Shown: positions 1-7,814 of the stretch, one piece after another
Numbering within the stretch: position 1 is the first letter of the stretch
Layout: every line of letters starts with the position of its first letter
Assembly: GCA_000697475.1 (NCBI GenBank)
Contig: JNEU01000521.1
Location: 1 to 19,836, forward strand
DNA: 19,836 nucleotides
Origin: Lichtheimia corymbifera B2541
Lineage: Eukaryota; Mucoromycota; Mucoromycetes; Mucorales; Lichtheimiaceae
Direction of reading: 5' to 3'
Position numbers and translations under genes: made by a program
The notes under the pieces: generated by a model
What the model was told of the DNA's origin: nothing
Seen by the model: the letters and a program-made list of their open reading frames with translations, nothing else
Databases searched by the model: none

Positions 1-437
1 CAGCAGCCACCTTGTAGCATTGACAGCTACAAGATACGCTAGTTTCACTGATATTATAGAAGACGATGTCTTAGATACGATATAGCTTTAGCGTAATTTA
101 GGTGTATGTATATAAACGCAAGATATCTCGACGACCGACATCGTTAGTCTTTGATCAACGAATATCTCTTCACTGTATGTAAGACGATCTTCATGCATCC
201 TATATAGTAGCTTGTTAACTTTATATATGAACGATTGATATAGGACCTGCAATGCTACACACCTAGCACTACAAGCAGCATTTGGGTAGCCCAGCAGACC
301 ACCTACCAACCGACGATTTGTACGATTCGATTTTTCGATTTTTCGATTTTTCGATTCGATTCGATTCGATTCCCACATACTGAATAATTGTACGATTATG
401 CCGAAAACTCGAATCGAAATAATCGTGAGGACCCCTA
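1..437 (-). mobile_element. Non-autonomous hAT-type element, partial inverted copy
   Basis: This is the reverse complement of 7064-7508 and differs by one missing 8-bp unit (CGAAAAAT, three copies here and four there). Its outer end at 426-437 is TGAGGACCCCTA, the same 12-bp terminal inverted repeat as the full copy, and the other end lies beyond the left edge of the window. Pentamer AATCG repeats and CGAAAAAT repeats sit just inside the end, as subterminal repeats often do in hAT elements. No transposase is encoded; the ORFs that cross it are shadows. Assignment to hAT rests on the TAGGG..CCCTA ends and the 8-bp target duplication seen for the other copy. Confidence 0.8.
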
Positions 438-445
438 ATACGTGT
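438..445. repeat. Half of an 8-bp target site duplication, inverted
   Basis: ATACGTGT here is the reverse complement of ACACGTAT at 7815-7822. The two copies flank opposite ends of what should be a single hAT insertion, but they now lie 7.4 kb apart in opposite orientation. This is the key evidence for an inversion of the interval between the two hAT copies. Confidence 0.75.
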
Positions 446-640
446 GTTGGTCGTGAGACAATAATTCCATATGCTGTTGGCCAAATCCATCAATAGCGGT
501 GAATGTGTGCCCCCAAACTTGTTCACATATGTTATTGTCGTCATATTGTCGCAATATATCTGAAGGCATTTGCCCTGAAAATTGGGAAAATGAATCGCTT
601 TCCAGGGGGATGTAGCCATAGCTATGAATATTGGGATTAG
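446..640 (-). pseudogene. DIRS retrotransposon RNase H, upstream fragment
   Basis: On the minus strand an open frame reads LQIYCDNMTTITYVNKFGGT and continues with a HSPLL..IW..C stretch. This resembles the RNase H domain that follows reverse transcriptase in DIRS-type elements; the D of CDN matches a conserved acidic position. The frame is cut at the hAT end. Its natural continuation is at 7815 on the plus strand, where the reading resumes without loss or gain of a codon. The reverse transcriptase that should lie upstream is absent: beyond about 640-660 the sequence changes to A+T-rich transposon DNA. The exact upstream edge is uncertain. Confidence 0.75.
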
Positions 641-786
641 CCTTTGGGTTGTGTGGCATTTATAGGTAGTGCGATATTCAATGGATTGAGCAATTGCATA
701 TGAAAAATTTCAAACTCAATTACTTTTTTGACAAAAGTTGAATTTTCATATTTGAAAAAAGAAATTGTTGAAAAAAGAAAAGCAAA

Positions 787-927
787 ATGGTTGCATTAAA
801 CGAATACCTTCCTATTAACCATATCCAGCTACGTGATAATCTCATTCGTGAATTGGATACATTCATGCAAAGTGAATTAGATATGTACATTGAAAAACAA
901 ATATTACAAAGATCAAGGAACGAGTAA
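787..927 (+). CDS. Small ORF upstream of the cysteine-rich ORF
   Basis: This is a 46-codon ORF beginning MVALNEYLPINHIQ and ending RSRNE. It is hydrophilic with alternating charged residues and could form a helix. It ends 38 bp before the ATG of the cysteine-rich ORF, in a different frame. A possible donor (GTAAAG at 924) and acceptor (AG at 971-972) lie between them, but joining at those sites does not put the two frames in register. It may be a first exon with another splice site, the front half of a frameshifted gene, or chance. I do not recognise it. Confidence 0.35.
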   Translation: MVALNEYLPINHIQLRDNLIRELDTFMQSELDMYIEKQILQRSRNE

Positions 928-965
928 AGGCTATGTTCTTAAATGATCATTTCCTATACCTGAAC

Positions 966-1268
966 ATGGCAGATGGTTATTGTACTCATAAGTTTAAAAA
1001 AGGAAAGCGCGATGGTATGTTTTGTGGTAAAAGGATCCGTACTAATTTACCTTATGGATCCAAACCAGATTACCTTGGCTGTAAACATAGTAAACAGCAT
1101 ATACCAAAGAAACGTATTATACATGATACAAGTGGTAATGATGAAGACAAAGAGGTCAAAGAGCCGAACCAACCTATACAAAATCAAAAAAAGAAAAAAA
1201 AAGCAGGACTAAGGAAGATTATACTTGGTAATCCATCCTTCCTTTGTTTTAACAACATCCTGCCTTAA
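966..1268 (+). CDS. Small putative zinc-binding protein of the Tnp4 element
   Basis: From the second ATG the product is about 100 residues. The N-terminal third carries a C-x13-C-x18-C-x-H arrangement: Cys6, then a basic linker rich in Lys and Gly, Cys20 followed by Gly, then Cys39 and His41. This resembles the small CCCH zinc-binding motifs found in many fungal and large-DNA-virus proteins; that likeness is from memory. The C-terminal half is acidic, then very Lys-rich (a run of eight Lys or near-Lys), which suits a nuclear or DNA-binding role. An upstream in-frame ATG exists at 933. Its place inside the A+T-rich block suggests an accessory protein of the transposon, but that is inferred from position only. 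Confidence 0.5.
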   Translation: MADGYCTHKFKKGKRDGMFCGKRIRTNLPYGSKPDYLGCKHSKQHIPKKRIIHDTSGNDEDKEVKEPNQPIQNQKKKKKAGLRKIILGNPSFLCFNNILP

Positions 1269-1376
1269 TTATATGAGCACACAATACAAGCTATGGTTTA
1301 TGATTGATCTAACTTATGATATATGTGATTATATGCAAATATGAATAACATGATGAGAGTATGCCTTGGTTTTGAA

Positions 1377-2759
1377 TTACTCATCTTGTGGAATCACAAC
1401 GCCAACTACCTCTCTCATTTTAGATAAATCAACCTTCTCCTTTTGTTTACGTTTACACTTTTTCATACCACTACGGCTACGTTCATTAAATTTCTCAAAA
1501 TCATCATCACTTTCCTCATTTTGTTTATCATTGTCAGAGTAATCATCCATTACCACATCATCAGAAATATCCAATGAAAGTAGCTTCTCTTGTAGTTTCA
1601 TCATATTCTCACGAGATTCCTTTTGTTCCTTTTTGCTGCTAATAACAATATCCAATAACTTTTCTTTGACTGGAAATTCAAAATCTGGTGATTCCCATAG
1701 CATATGATGTGGTTGTACTTTTATGCCAAATTTGTCTGAAAACTTTTGGATATTCTTGAGCAAACAGGCAACACGGAATTGGAGATTATAGAACTTGATG
1801 TTATCCATTTCAACCACGGATTTGTTGTTGTTGAATCGATAAAATTTATTGCCTAATCCAGAGAATTGGTTTTCAATTTTAGAACGAAAGCTACCAAACA
1901 CATCATTAAAATGCAACTCAGTAGCATCGAGATTTACATTTATCTCTTTACGAATTGGATACACAAAGTTATTCTTTGAAAAGTCATATCCTTTCTCAGA
2001 TGCTTTTTCAATAAATTGATTGACAAACAAGCTATATCCACCATCAGTTGCAAGAGTATCATAATTGGTCATCTTTTGATATAACTTCATGTTCAAAAAC
2101 ATACTTCCATCGGAACTTTCAGCAGAATATTCACTCCTAGATGTAAACAGGATCATATCATTGATATCAGCTACTATCTGGGTACGAATACCATTCTTTT
2201 TAAATTTATATGAGTATAGCTTTTCTCGTTTTATATCAGTGTTGACGTAATTAATACGCGAATCATGGCCATCAATAATCAATGTTACATGCTTGAACAA
2301 ATCAGGATTATTCAAATGTGCCGATAATACACGTAATTTGGTTGACGAGAACATAGATGACAATCCTTGAGTCACGATTTTATCAATCCTTTTATAATTA
2401 TCTTCATCCATCCAAAATTTCTTATACATTCTATGGAAAGTGCTATATGGTATATACCTTTCAATTTCAATACCAGAGATACCAGATACAAGATGAAACA
2501 GCAGAAACAAGCCTTTTTCAATTTCATAATATGGTCCTGGATATTCAACAGCTCCATGCAATACAACCAGAAAGTAGAACACAGTAATATAACCAAGCTT
2601 ATTGAACAAAATCTTTTTAATTTCATTAATCATTTTAATATGTTTCAATTCTGAACGATGCTTATAGCGATGGGCTATGTTTGGCCAATTATCATTTAAA
2701 AATTACCAACGATTATAGACAATCTTATCAACTTCTGCATTAATATCTTGTTGTTCCAT
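1377..2759 (-). pseudogene. DDE_Tnp4-family transposase with one in-frame stop
   Basis: Counting from the ATG at 2759-2757 the frame is 460 codons and stays open except for TAA at 2705-2703 (codon 19), just after Trp18. The usual reading from position 2648 needs a TTG start, which is unlikely in a eukaryote, and the frame clearly continues upstream (RYKHRSEL). The catalytic core reads LIIDGHDSRI (Asp163), YSYKFKKNGIRTQIV, LATDGGY (Asp239) and FRSKIENQFS (Glu296), the D-D-E triad of IS5/Harbinger-like DDE_Tnp4 proteins. A helix-rich segment near residues 95-120 precedes it. The tail is acidic and ends in a basic KKCKRKQKEK stretch, a likely nuclear signal. Apart from the stop it looks intact and therefore recently active or mobilisable in trans. 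Sequencing error or downstream initiation at Met43 are alternatives. Confidence 0.85.
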
Positions 2760-2889
2760 TTTTTTATTAAATACAAAATTCAATTTTGTTTATATGGTAT
2801 CATAATTAACTTTAACATGTAAATTCCAATTGATAACACCATCACCATCAATATCCAGAAATCCATGACATCACAATACACCAATGGCT

Positions 2890-3135
2890 ATGGATATACC
2901 CGCTTAGTGGGCTCACCATAGTATGCTCAAACCTTATTCTTTTGGCTTGTGGTGGGCTCATGGCATCGGCAAATAAAATAACTGTCCGAATTCGGATACT
3001 CGGTGGACCTACCGCAGTGTGCTCAAAGCTGGCGGTAGGCTCAATGGGTTCGGAAAATGAAATACTTGTCTGAATTCTGACAGCCAGTGGACCCACCCAG
3101 TGTGCAAAAACTTATTTTTAGATGGCGGTGGGTTC
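2890..3135. repeat. Degenerate 83-96 bp tandem repeats
   Basis: Three imperfect units are marked by GTATGCTCAA at 2921, GTGTGCTCAA at 3017 and GTGTGCAAAA at 3100, each followed by a GGCGGTRGGYTCA-like segment. Spacings are 96 and 83 bp. The 82-residue minus-strand ORF across it is a by-product of the repetition. The array leads directly into the GTGTGG minisatellite. Confidence 0.55.
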
Positions 3136-3159
3136 ACATTCTATACATTAGTTATTGGT

Positions 3160-3467
3160 GTGGGATTGGTGTGGCTATTCATGTGGTCCAGTGTGGTCCT
3201 GGTGTGGTCCTGGTATGGAATTGGTATGGGCAATTGGTGTGGTATTGGCGTGGTCCAGTGTGGTATTGGTATGGGATTGGTGTGGTCCTGGTATGGTATT
3301 GGTGTGGAATTGGTGTGATATTGGTGTGGAATTGGTGTGGTACTGGTGTGGAATTGGTGTAGTATTGGTATGGTCCTGGTGTGGTCCTAGTGTGGTCCAG
3401 TGTGGTCCTGATGTGGTCCTAGTATGGAATTGGTGTGGAATGGGTGTGGTATTAGTGTGGTCAAGTG
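3160..3467 (+). repeat. GTGTGG-rich minisatellite, first block
   Basis: The block consists of 10-12 bp units such as ATTGGTGTGGT, CCTGGTGTGGT and CCAGTGTGGT in irregular order. The plus strand is almost free of A in the units and strongly G/T rich. All forward frames are open and read as Val, Trp, Cys, Gly, Leu repeats, which is low-complexity output and not a gene. The last five bases, AAGTG, are also the target duplication of the LTR that follows. Confidence 0.85.
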
Positions 3468-3715
3468 TGTGGTAAACGTCAATAGGCCAAGTGCCAATTT
3501 AGACTTGCATGAAACATCGGTCGCTTTATTTGTATATAAGACATCTTATACACTGAGTTGATATATCTAAGACATGACACAATACCGAGGATAATAATAC
3601 ATAATAATGGGCATGAAAAGTATATAAGTAGTGATATGGTATAGGTGAAATAAACATCAGTTCCAAGATACTTTCTTAGTCTCTTTATTGATTGAATCTT
3701 ATCGTGCCCTTCACA
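3468..3715 (+). mobile_element. Solo LTR inserted in the minisatellite
   Basis: The 248-bp segment begins TGTGGTAAACG and ends CCCTTCACA, the TG..CA ends of an LTR. It is bracketed by a 5-bp direct repeat, AAGTG at 3463-3467 and 3716-3720. Two TATA-like motifs (TATATAAG at 3533 and 3621) are followed by AATAAA at 3649, the order expected of an LTR promoter and polyadenylation region. The minisatellite resumes on the far side. No primer-binding site or coding domain adjoins it, so it is best read as a solo LTR. The repetitive host sequence makes a chance 5-bp match somewhat likely, which lowers confidence. Confidence 0.65.
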
Positions 3716-3745
3716 AAGTGTGGTATTGGTGTGGTCCAGTGTGGT
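3716..3745 (+). repeat. Minisatellite remnant between two LTRs
   Basis: These 30 bases (AAGTG then TGGTATTGGTGTGG-type units) are the only minisatellite sequence left between the two LTR insertions. They contain the right duplication of the first LTR (AAGTG, 3716-3720) and the left duplication of the second (GTGGT, 3741-3745). The two LTRs therefore inserted about 25 bp apart in the ancestral array. Confidence 0.7.
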
Positions 3746-4259
3746 TGTGAAGGGTGCTGACTGGCTGGCAAGCAAGGCAAAGGCGAACAAAGCAAGGTTG
3801 ATCCAAAAGCAGGCTCAGGTCCAAGAACAAGAAAGATAACAAAGATCTATGACTATGAATGTCAGGCGAATGTATAGAGATCTCTCGTATACAACTAACC
3901 TGATATAACAAGGGCAAGGATACAAGGATACAAGAACAAGGACAAGAGCAACAACAATGACAAGAGCTAATCTATAATAGAAAAGGTGGCCGTTAGGTAC
4001 ACAATCACAACACGTCTGTGCAAGATCACGTACCAAACGACAAGACAAAGACAAATATCAAATGAGCAAGATATCAAGGCTATGACTAGGCAAGGACAAG
4101 AGCAGGACAAGGCAAGAGAATAGACAAGATAATCAGACTGAGGTTTATTGAATACGAATGATAGCTTATTTATAACAAAAGAGAGGAATGATGAGAATGG
4201 AGACAATGATGAGGTATGTGAACAAAGCATCCAAGGCAGTTTCAATCATGATCATGACA
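3746..4259 (-). mobile_element. Second solo LTR, minus orientation, in the minisatellite
   Basis: The 514-bp segment begins TGTGAAGGG and ends ATGACA on the plus strand, flanked by GTGGT at 3741-3745 and 4260-4264. Read on the minus strand it starts TGTCATGATC, has a TATA-like TTATAAATAAG at 4175-4165 and AATAAA at 4149-4144, and ends CCCTTCACA, the same last nine bases as the first LTR. The rest of the two sequences does not match, so they would be different families or subfamilies sharing an end. The plus strand is rich in ACAAGG/CAAGAG motifs. ORFs in it (for example minus 3967-4245) do not resemble known proteins. Confidence 0.6.
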
Positions 4260-4556
4260 GTGGTATTGGTGTGGTCCTGGTATGGTCATTGTATGGAATT
4301 GGTGCAGGCAATTGGTGTGCTATTGGTGTGGTCCAGTGTGGTCCTGGTGTGGTCCTGGTATGGAATTGGTGCAGGCAATTGGTATGGTCCAGTGTGGTCC
4401 TGGTGTGGTCCTGGTGTGGAATTGCTGTGGGCTATTAGTGTGGTCCTGGTGTAGGATTGGTGTGGTCCTGCTATGGTCCTAGTGTGGTATTGGTGTGGTA
4501 TTGGTGTGGGCTATTGATGTGGTCCAGTGTGGTGCTGGTGTGGCTATTGGTGTGGT
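4260..4556 (+). repeat. GTGTGG-rich minisatellite, second block
   Basis: This block has the same unit types as 3160-3467 (ATTGGTGTGG, CCTGGTGTGGT, CCAGTGTGG), with two copies of a longer variant containing GTGCAGGCAATTGG. Removing the two LTRs joins it to the first block as one array of about 630 bp. Forward ORFs here are repeat artefacts. Confidence 0.85.
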
Positions 4557-4779
4557 CGTTTTTATATGTATCAAAGTTACACATTCAATAGCAACCCTGC
4601 TTGTTGCCAGTCACTAAATAATTCAGACCCTCCTCCAACAATCGATCGCTTACACCCCTTCACCACCAACAATGACTACGTTGACACTAGGTCAGGCTTC
4701 CTGCTTGGTCTTGGGATGGGTACCTACCGAAGAAAATAAGGAGAAGGAAAGCGAACGTTCCAGAAGCTACCAGTTGGCG

Positions 4780-5820
4780 TAACATACAAAAATGGCGACG
4801 ATCCACTGGAACCTATCTTACTGGGCAAAGATGTCATTGTCCGGAATCCATTTAAGTACTTCACGTACCCCCCTACACCACCGCGAACGTCATGTAGATA
4901 TACAACACTACGCATCTTCATGTAGCGACAGTACTGACATGTATATATCTGATATGTAGCTCCAGAGCTCACTCCCGCCCCACCGACACCATCCGCCTCA
5001 AGTTCGGCGTCGACCACAAAGCAAGCAACATCTGGTATGTATACGCATGTACTGAATTATAGAGTCTTCAGCTAACTTGTATACATACGGTGGACCTAGA
5101 TAATTACGCCAAGGATTCGGTAATTCGGTTAATGACTTTATTGTTTGATCACCGCGACCCCAAGAACACAGAGCTCTTTGAGCTTCAACAGCTGACTTGT
5201 GCAGACATATACAACATCGTCAAAGAACAGCTTCCTAAAATTGATGAAGTGTTCACTGTGCGTCAGGTCGCTATCATGCTTAATAACAATCGTGATCACT
5301 TCGGCAATCTCATCTGCGCACGTGATGACCACCGCGACACCAAGATGCGCTCGTTGTATGTTTTAATCATATATCATTATGCATGAAAAAATAATCATCA
5401 CCCACGAAACCATATACCTTAAGCGCGAAACCATATACCTTAAGCACGAAACCATTATCCTTCTGTTCCTGTTCAACTTGGAAATCCTGTAAGATGGTGG
5501 GCTAGGCCCTCGGAATACGACAAATAGCATATCTTCGAGAACACAAGTCGAGTTTTAGAGATCACATTGCACACCAGGCAGGGTGGATAAACATTGGCTA
5601 TGCGAGAAAGTCGAAGGCAAAGAAACCGCAGCATACAAGAACTCGTTTGGTGAAAGCAATGGCGATGCGCTTGCGCAACCGGTGTTTCGTTACCAAGGTT
5701 TTCGCTTCCCCAATGTGTCTCTCGTCATCGCCTCTGCTCTTAAGAGATTCAGCAACTACATCACAATTGGATTTCGTGGATGGCGACGCACAAGGTAATA
5801 AAAAGCTATCAAGATGCCAT
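4780..5820 (+). pseudogene. Unrecognised intron-bearing gene remnant, first part
   Basis: Three protein-like stretches lie on the plus strand: about 4765-4900 (includes VTYKNGDDPLEPILLGKDV), 5072-5355 (VDLDNYAKDSVIRL.., then KEQLPKIDEVFTVRQVAIML) and about 5590-5794. They are separated by plausible introns: a GTATGT donor at 5035 with a CTTCAG acceptor at 5070-5071, a GTATGT donor at 5356, and a GTAATA donor at 5795 with a TTACAG acceptor at 5830-5831. In 5590-5794 two frames are open (GWINIGYARKSKAKKP.. and EKVEGKETAAYKNSF..), so I cannot fix the product. No start codon in good context was identified. No family is recognised. An in-frame stop near 4915 and the inverted duplication just downstream suggest the gene is broken. 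Confidence 0.4.
5404..5463 (+). repeat. 21-bp tandem repeat, 2.7 copies
   Basis: GAAACCATATACCTTAAG starts at 5406, 5427 and 5448 with exact 21-bp spacing; the third copy is truncated and altered. It lies in the probable intron that begins at 5356. Confidence 0.8.
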
Positions 5821-5826
5821 GCTACT

Positions 5827-6150
5827 TACAGGATTTCCGAGATGAAAGTCACCCTAATGATAAAAAGTTAAAGGTCGACGATTTATTGTTCACGGTTAAG
5901 GATTCTTTTTTCATGCTCAAGCATTGTTTGTTCGAGTGGGGTCACATGATGGTTCGTGGGTGAGGTGGTTGATTTAATGGGCGATGATCTTTTTCTCATG
6001 GTGGATGACAAAATGTTCGCGGTTGGCGACTTGATATTCAAGGGCCGACATTCTTTATTCACAGTTGCATGATCATTGTTAGCAGATGACTGATATTTCT
6101 TAGAGACCATGCCTTTTATATTCACCGCCATGGTTTATTTATTCAAGCAT
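5827..6150 (+). repeat. Left arm of a 324-bp inverted duplication
   Basis: This is the reverse complement of 6350-6673 with no indels (paired positions sum to 12500) and about three mismatches, near 99% identity. The outer edge falls exactly at the TACAG of a splice acceptor. Read on plus, the first part is protein-like (DFRDESHPNDKKLKVDDLLF, then a frame break). Read on minus, it encodes an 82-codon ORF (5883-6131) that also exists in the right arm. Degenerate short motifs of the type GTTGAYGAT recur inside the arm. Confidence 0.95.
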
Positions 6151-6349
6151 GCTTTCCTTTTATTTATGCAGTCAACGCTTGAGGTAGTTTAGTAGATGTC
6201 TTCTATGCCATCTACCAATTCATTGTACGCGATGCGATGCAAACTACAAGAGGTACAGCACTCTTTATAATATGTACTGGCTAAATGACTATGTTGCTTT
6301 TTGCACCTACATGAAATTAAAATGCACCATATGCAAACAAAAAGATAGT
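6151..6349 (+). other. Spacer between the inverted arms
   Basis: The 199-bp single-copy spacer contains one protein-like stretch on plus, DVFYAIYQFIVRDAMQTTR (about 6197-6252), preceded by a pyrimidine-rich TTTATTTATGCAG acceptor-like site at 6158-6170 and followed by a GTACAG donor-like site. It fits an exon of the surrounding broken gene. I recognise no family. Confidence 0.35.
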
Positions 6350-6673
6350 ATGCTTGAATAAATAGACCATGGTGGTGAATATAAAAGGCATGGTCTCTAA
6401 GAAATATCAGTCATCTGCTAACAGTGATCATGCAACTGTGAATAAAGAATGTCGGCCCTTGAATATCAAGTCGCCAACCGCGAACATTTTGTCATCCACC
6501 ATGAGAAAAAGATCATCGCCCATTAAATCAACCACCTCACCCACGAACCATCATGTGACCCCACTCGAACAAACAATGCTTGAGCATGAAAAAAGAATCC
6601 TTAACCGTGAACAATAAATCGTCGACCTTTAACTTTTTATCATTAGGGTGACTTTCATCTCGGAAATCCTGTA
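6350..6673 (+). repeat. Right arm of the 324-bp inverted duplication
   Basis: This is the mirror copy of 5827-6150. On plus it carries the ORF 6369-6617 (82 codons, MVVNIKGMVSKKYQSSANSD.., ending ILNREQ), rich in Ser, Thr, Lys and Pro and without recognisable domains. The left-arm version differs at two residues (Ala for Val2, Asn for Ser19). A good splice acceptor, TTTAACTTTTTATCATTAG, ends at 6646 inside the arm, leading into the exon stretch downstream. Which arm is the original is not decidable from the window. Confidence 0.95.
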
Positions 6674-6993
6674 TTTAATATCTTTAGACATGTTCAATTA
6701 CATCTCGTCATCAACTGGGAATATTCGCTTATGTGTGATCTTGTACGCAGGGCTCACAAACGACCCTGTAGATCTGAAGAAAACGTTGCAGTAAGTTGAA
6801 AAAACCGGAATGTGCTGCTGATATTAATCAGTGTACCTCTGATAATAGACTATACAAGCAGATCAAGGAAATTGTGGTTGAACATAGAAGTCATATTGAG
6901 GTGCTATCACGGCACGATCTGTTACACAAAGAAGAGATCATTAAGAAGTTTAAAAGCCGTACTGGGTTTGCCACTCGGTCGTCAGTGTGAAAG
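6647..6993 (+). pseudogene. Unrecognised gene remnant, last two exons
   Basis: An open stretch from the acceptor at 6646 runs to a strong donor (GCA then GTAAGT at 6791). A 41-nt intron with a CTGAT branch-like site ends at 6831. Spliced, one frame reads ..WEYSLMCDLVRRAHKRPC.. then CTSDNRLYKQIKEIVVEHRS.., ending GFATRSSV with TGA at 6988-6990. A second frame is also open across both exons (SLDMFNYISSSTGNIRL.. and IIDYTSRSRKLW..) and ends at 7015. The second exon in the first frame is charged and helix-like. It probably belongs with 4780-5820, interrupted by the inverted duplication. Function unknown. Confidence 0.4.
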
Positions 6994-7063
6994 TATCAAT
7001 TGTGAATTATTGTGATTTATACTTTTGAATCTAATGGCTTTATTGTATAGATTTCGCGACAAG

Positions 7064-7814
7064 TAGGGGTCCTCACGATTATTTCGATTCGAGTTTTCGG
7101 CATAATCGTACAATTATTCAGTATGTGGGAATCGAATCGAATCGAATCGAAAAATCGAAAAATCGAAAAATCGAAAAATCGAATCGTACAAATCGTCGGT
7201 TGGTAGGTGGTCTGCTGGGCTACCCAAATGCTGCTTGTAGTGCTAGGTGTGTAGCATTGCAGGTCCTATATCAATCGTTCATATATAAAGTTAACAAGCT
7301 ACTATATAGGATGCATGAAGATCGTCTTACATACAGTGAAGAGATATTCGTTGATCAAAGACTAACGATGTCGGTCGTCGAGATATCTTGCGTTTATATA
7401 CATACACCTAAATTACGCTAAAGCTATATCGTATCTAAGACATCGTCTTCTATAATATCAGTGAAACTAGCGTATCTTGTAGCTGTCAATGCTACAAGGT
7501 GGCTGCTGGTCAAATGTCACTAGTAAACGATAGTGTATATCTCCCGTGTAGATAGCTATGTATCTCCGCATTCCCATTCGCAGTATCCATTAAGTAGCCA
7601 TAGCATAGCGAAGCAGCATTAGTATTACTTATTGTTTATTACATATCATATATATAACTATTAGTATTATTGTAAACTTAAATCCTTACTCGATTCTTCG
7701 ATTCTTGCAAATAATCGATGCTCGATTATATCGATTTTCAACATGCAATCGAATCGAATCGAATCGAATCGAATTGCGATTTTGTCGATTTTGCGATTAT
7801 TATGAGGACCCCTA
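7064..7814 (+). mobile_element. Non-autonomous hAT-type element, full 751-bp copy
   Basis: The element begins TAGGGGTCCTCA and ends TGAGGACCCCTA, perfect 12-bp terminal inverted repeats. Both ends carry subterminal AATCG/CGATT pentamers, and CGAAAAAT octamers lie inside the left end. There is no transposase; the 98-codon ORF at 7125-7421 has no known domain. The right flank is ACACGTAT (7815-7822), whose partner is not at the left flank (GCGACAAG, 7056-7063) but, inverted, at 438-445. The left flank therefore belongs to a different insertion. An autonomous relative with the same ends would have to supply transposase. Confidence 0.85.

Larger units (their letters stand above)
665..2850. mobile_element. 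A+T-rich DDE_Tnp4-type DNA transposon
   Basis: The block is visibly richer in A and T than its flanks and holds a DDE transposase (minus) facing a small cysteine-rich ORF (plus), tail to tail with about 110 bp between. It abuts the truncated DIRS fragment on the left and degenerate tandem repeats on the right. I could not find convincing terminal inverted repeats or a target duplication, so the edges are approximate. Both ends carry a CAATTG motif about 30-40 bp from the supposed boundary, which is too little to define a terminus. Confidence 0.55.

Noticed and set aside
88..378. 96-codon ORF on minus, repeated at 7125-7421
   Set aside because: It translates the terminal repeats of the non-autonomous hAT element; Asn-Arg-Ile-Glu-Ser repeats come from the AATCG pentamers.
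924..972. Intron joining the ORFs at 787-927 and 966-1268
   Set aside because: The GTAAAG donor and ATGGCAG acceptor look usable, but splicing puts the second exon out of the cysteine-rich frame.
665..2850. Terminal inverted repeats for the Tnp4 element
   Set aside because: Only CAATTG is shared near the two edges and no flanking duplication was found, so I did not call ends.
3087..3475. Three overlapping plus-strand ORFs of Val/Trp/Cys/Gly repeats
   Set aside because: All forward frames are open simply because the minisatellite units lack stop codons; the products are low-complexity and end where the array ends.
4148..4482. Plus-strand ORFs crossing from the second LTR into the minisatellite
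   Set aside because: They start in unrelated LTR sequence and continue as repeat translation, so they are artefacts.
3160..4556. Telomere-like or G-quadruplex array
   Set aside because: The units have GG pairs but almost no GGG runs and do not match known telomere repeats.
5403..5463. CRISPR-like short repeats
   Set aside because: The 21-bp units are directly adjacent with no spacers, so it is a simple tandem repeat.
5590..5794. TnpB/Fanzor-like C-terminal segment
   Set aside because: The basic reading RTRLVKAMAMRLRNR looked suggestive, but no zinc finger or RuvC-like motif is present and another frame is equally open.
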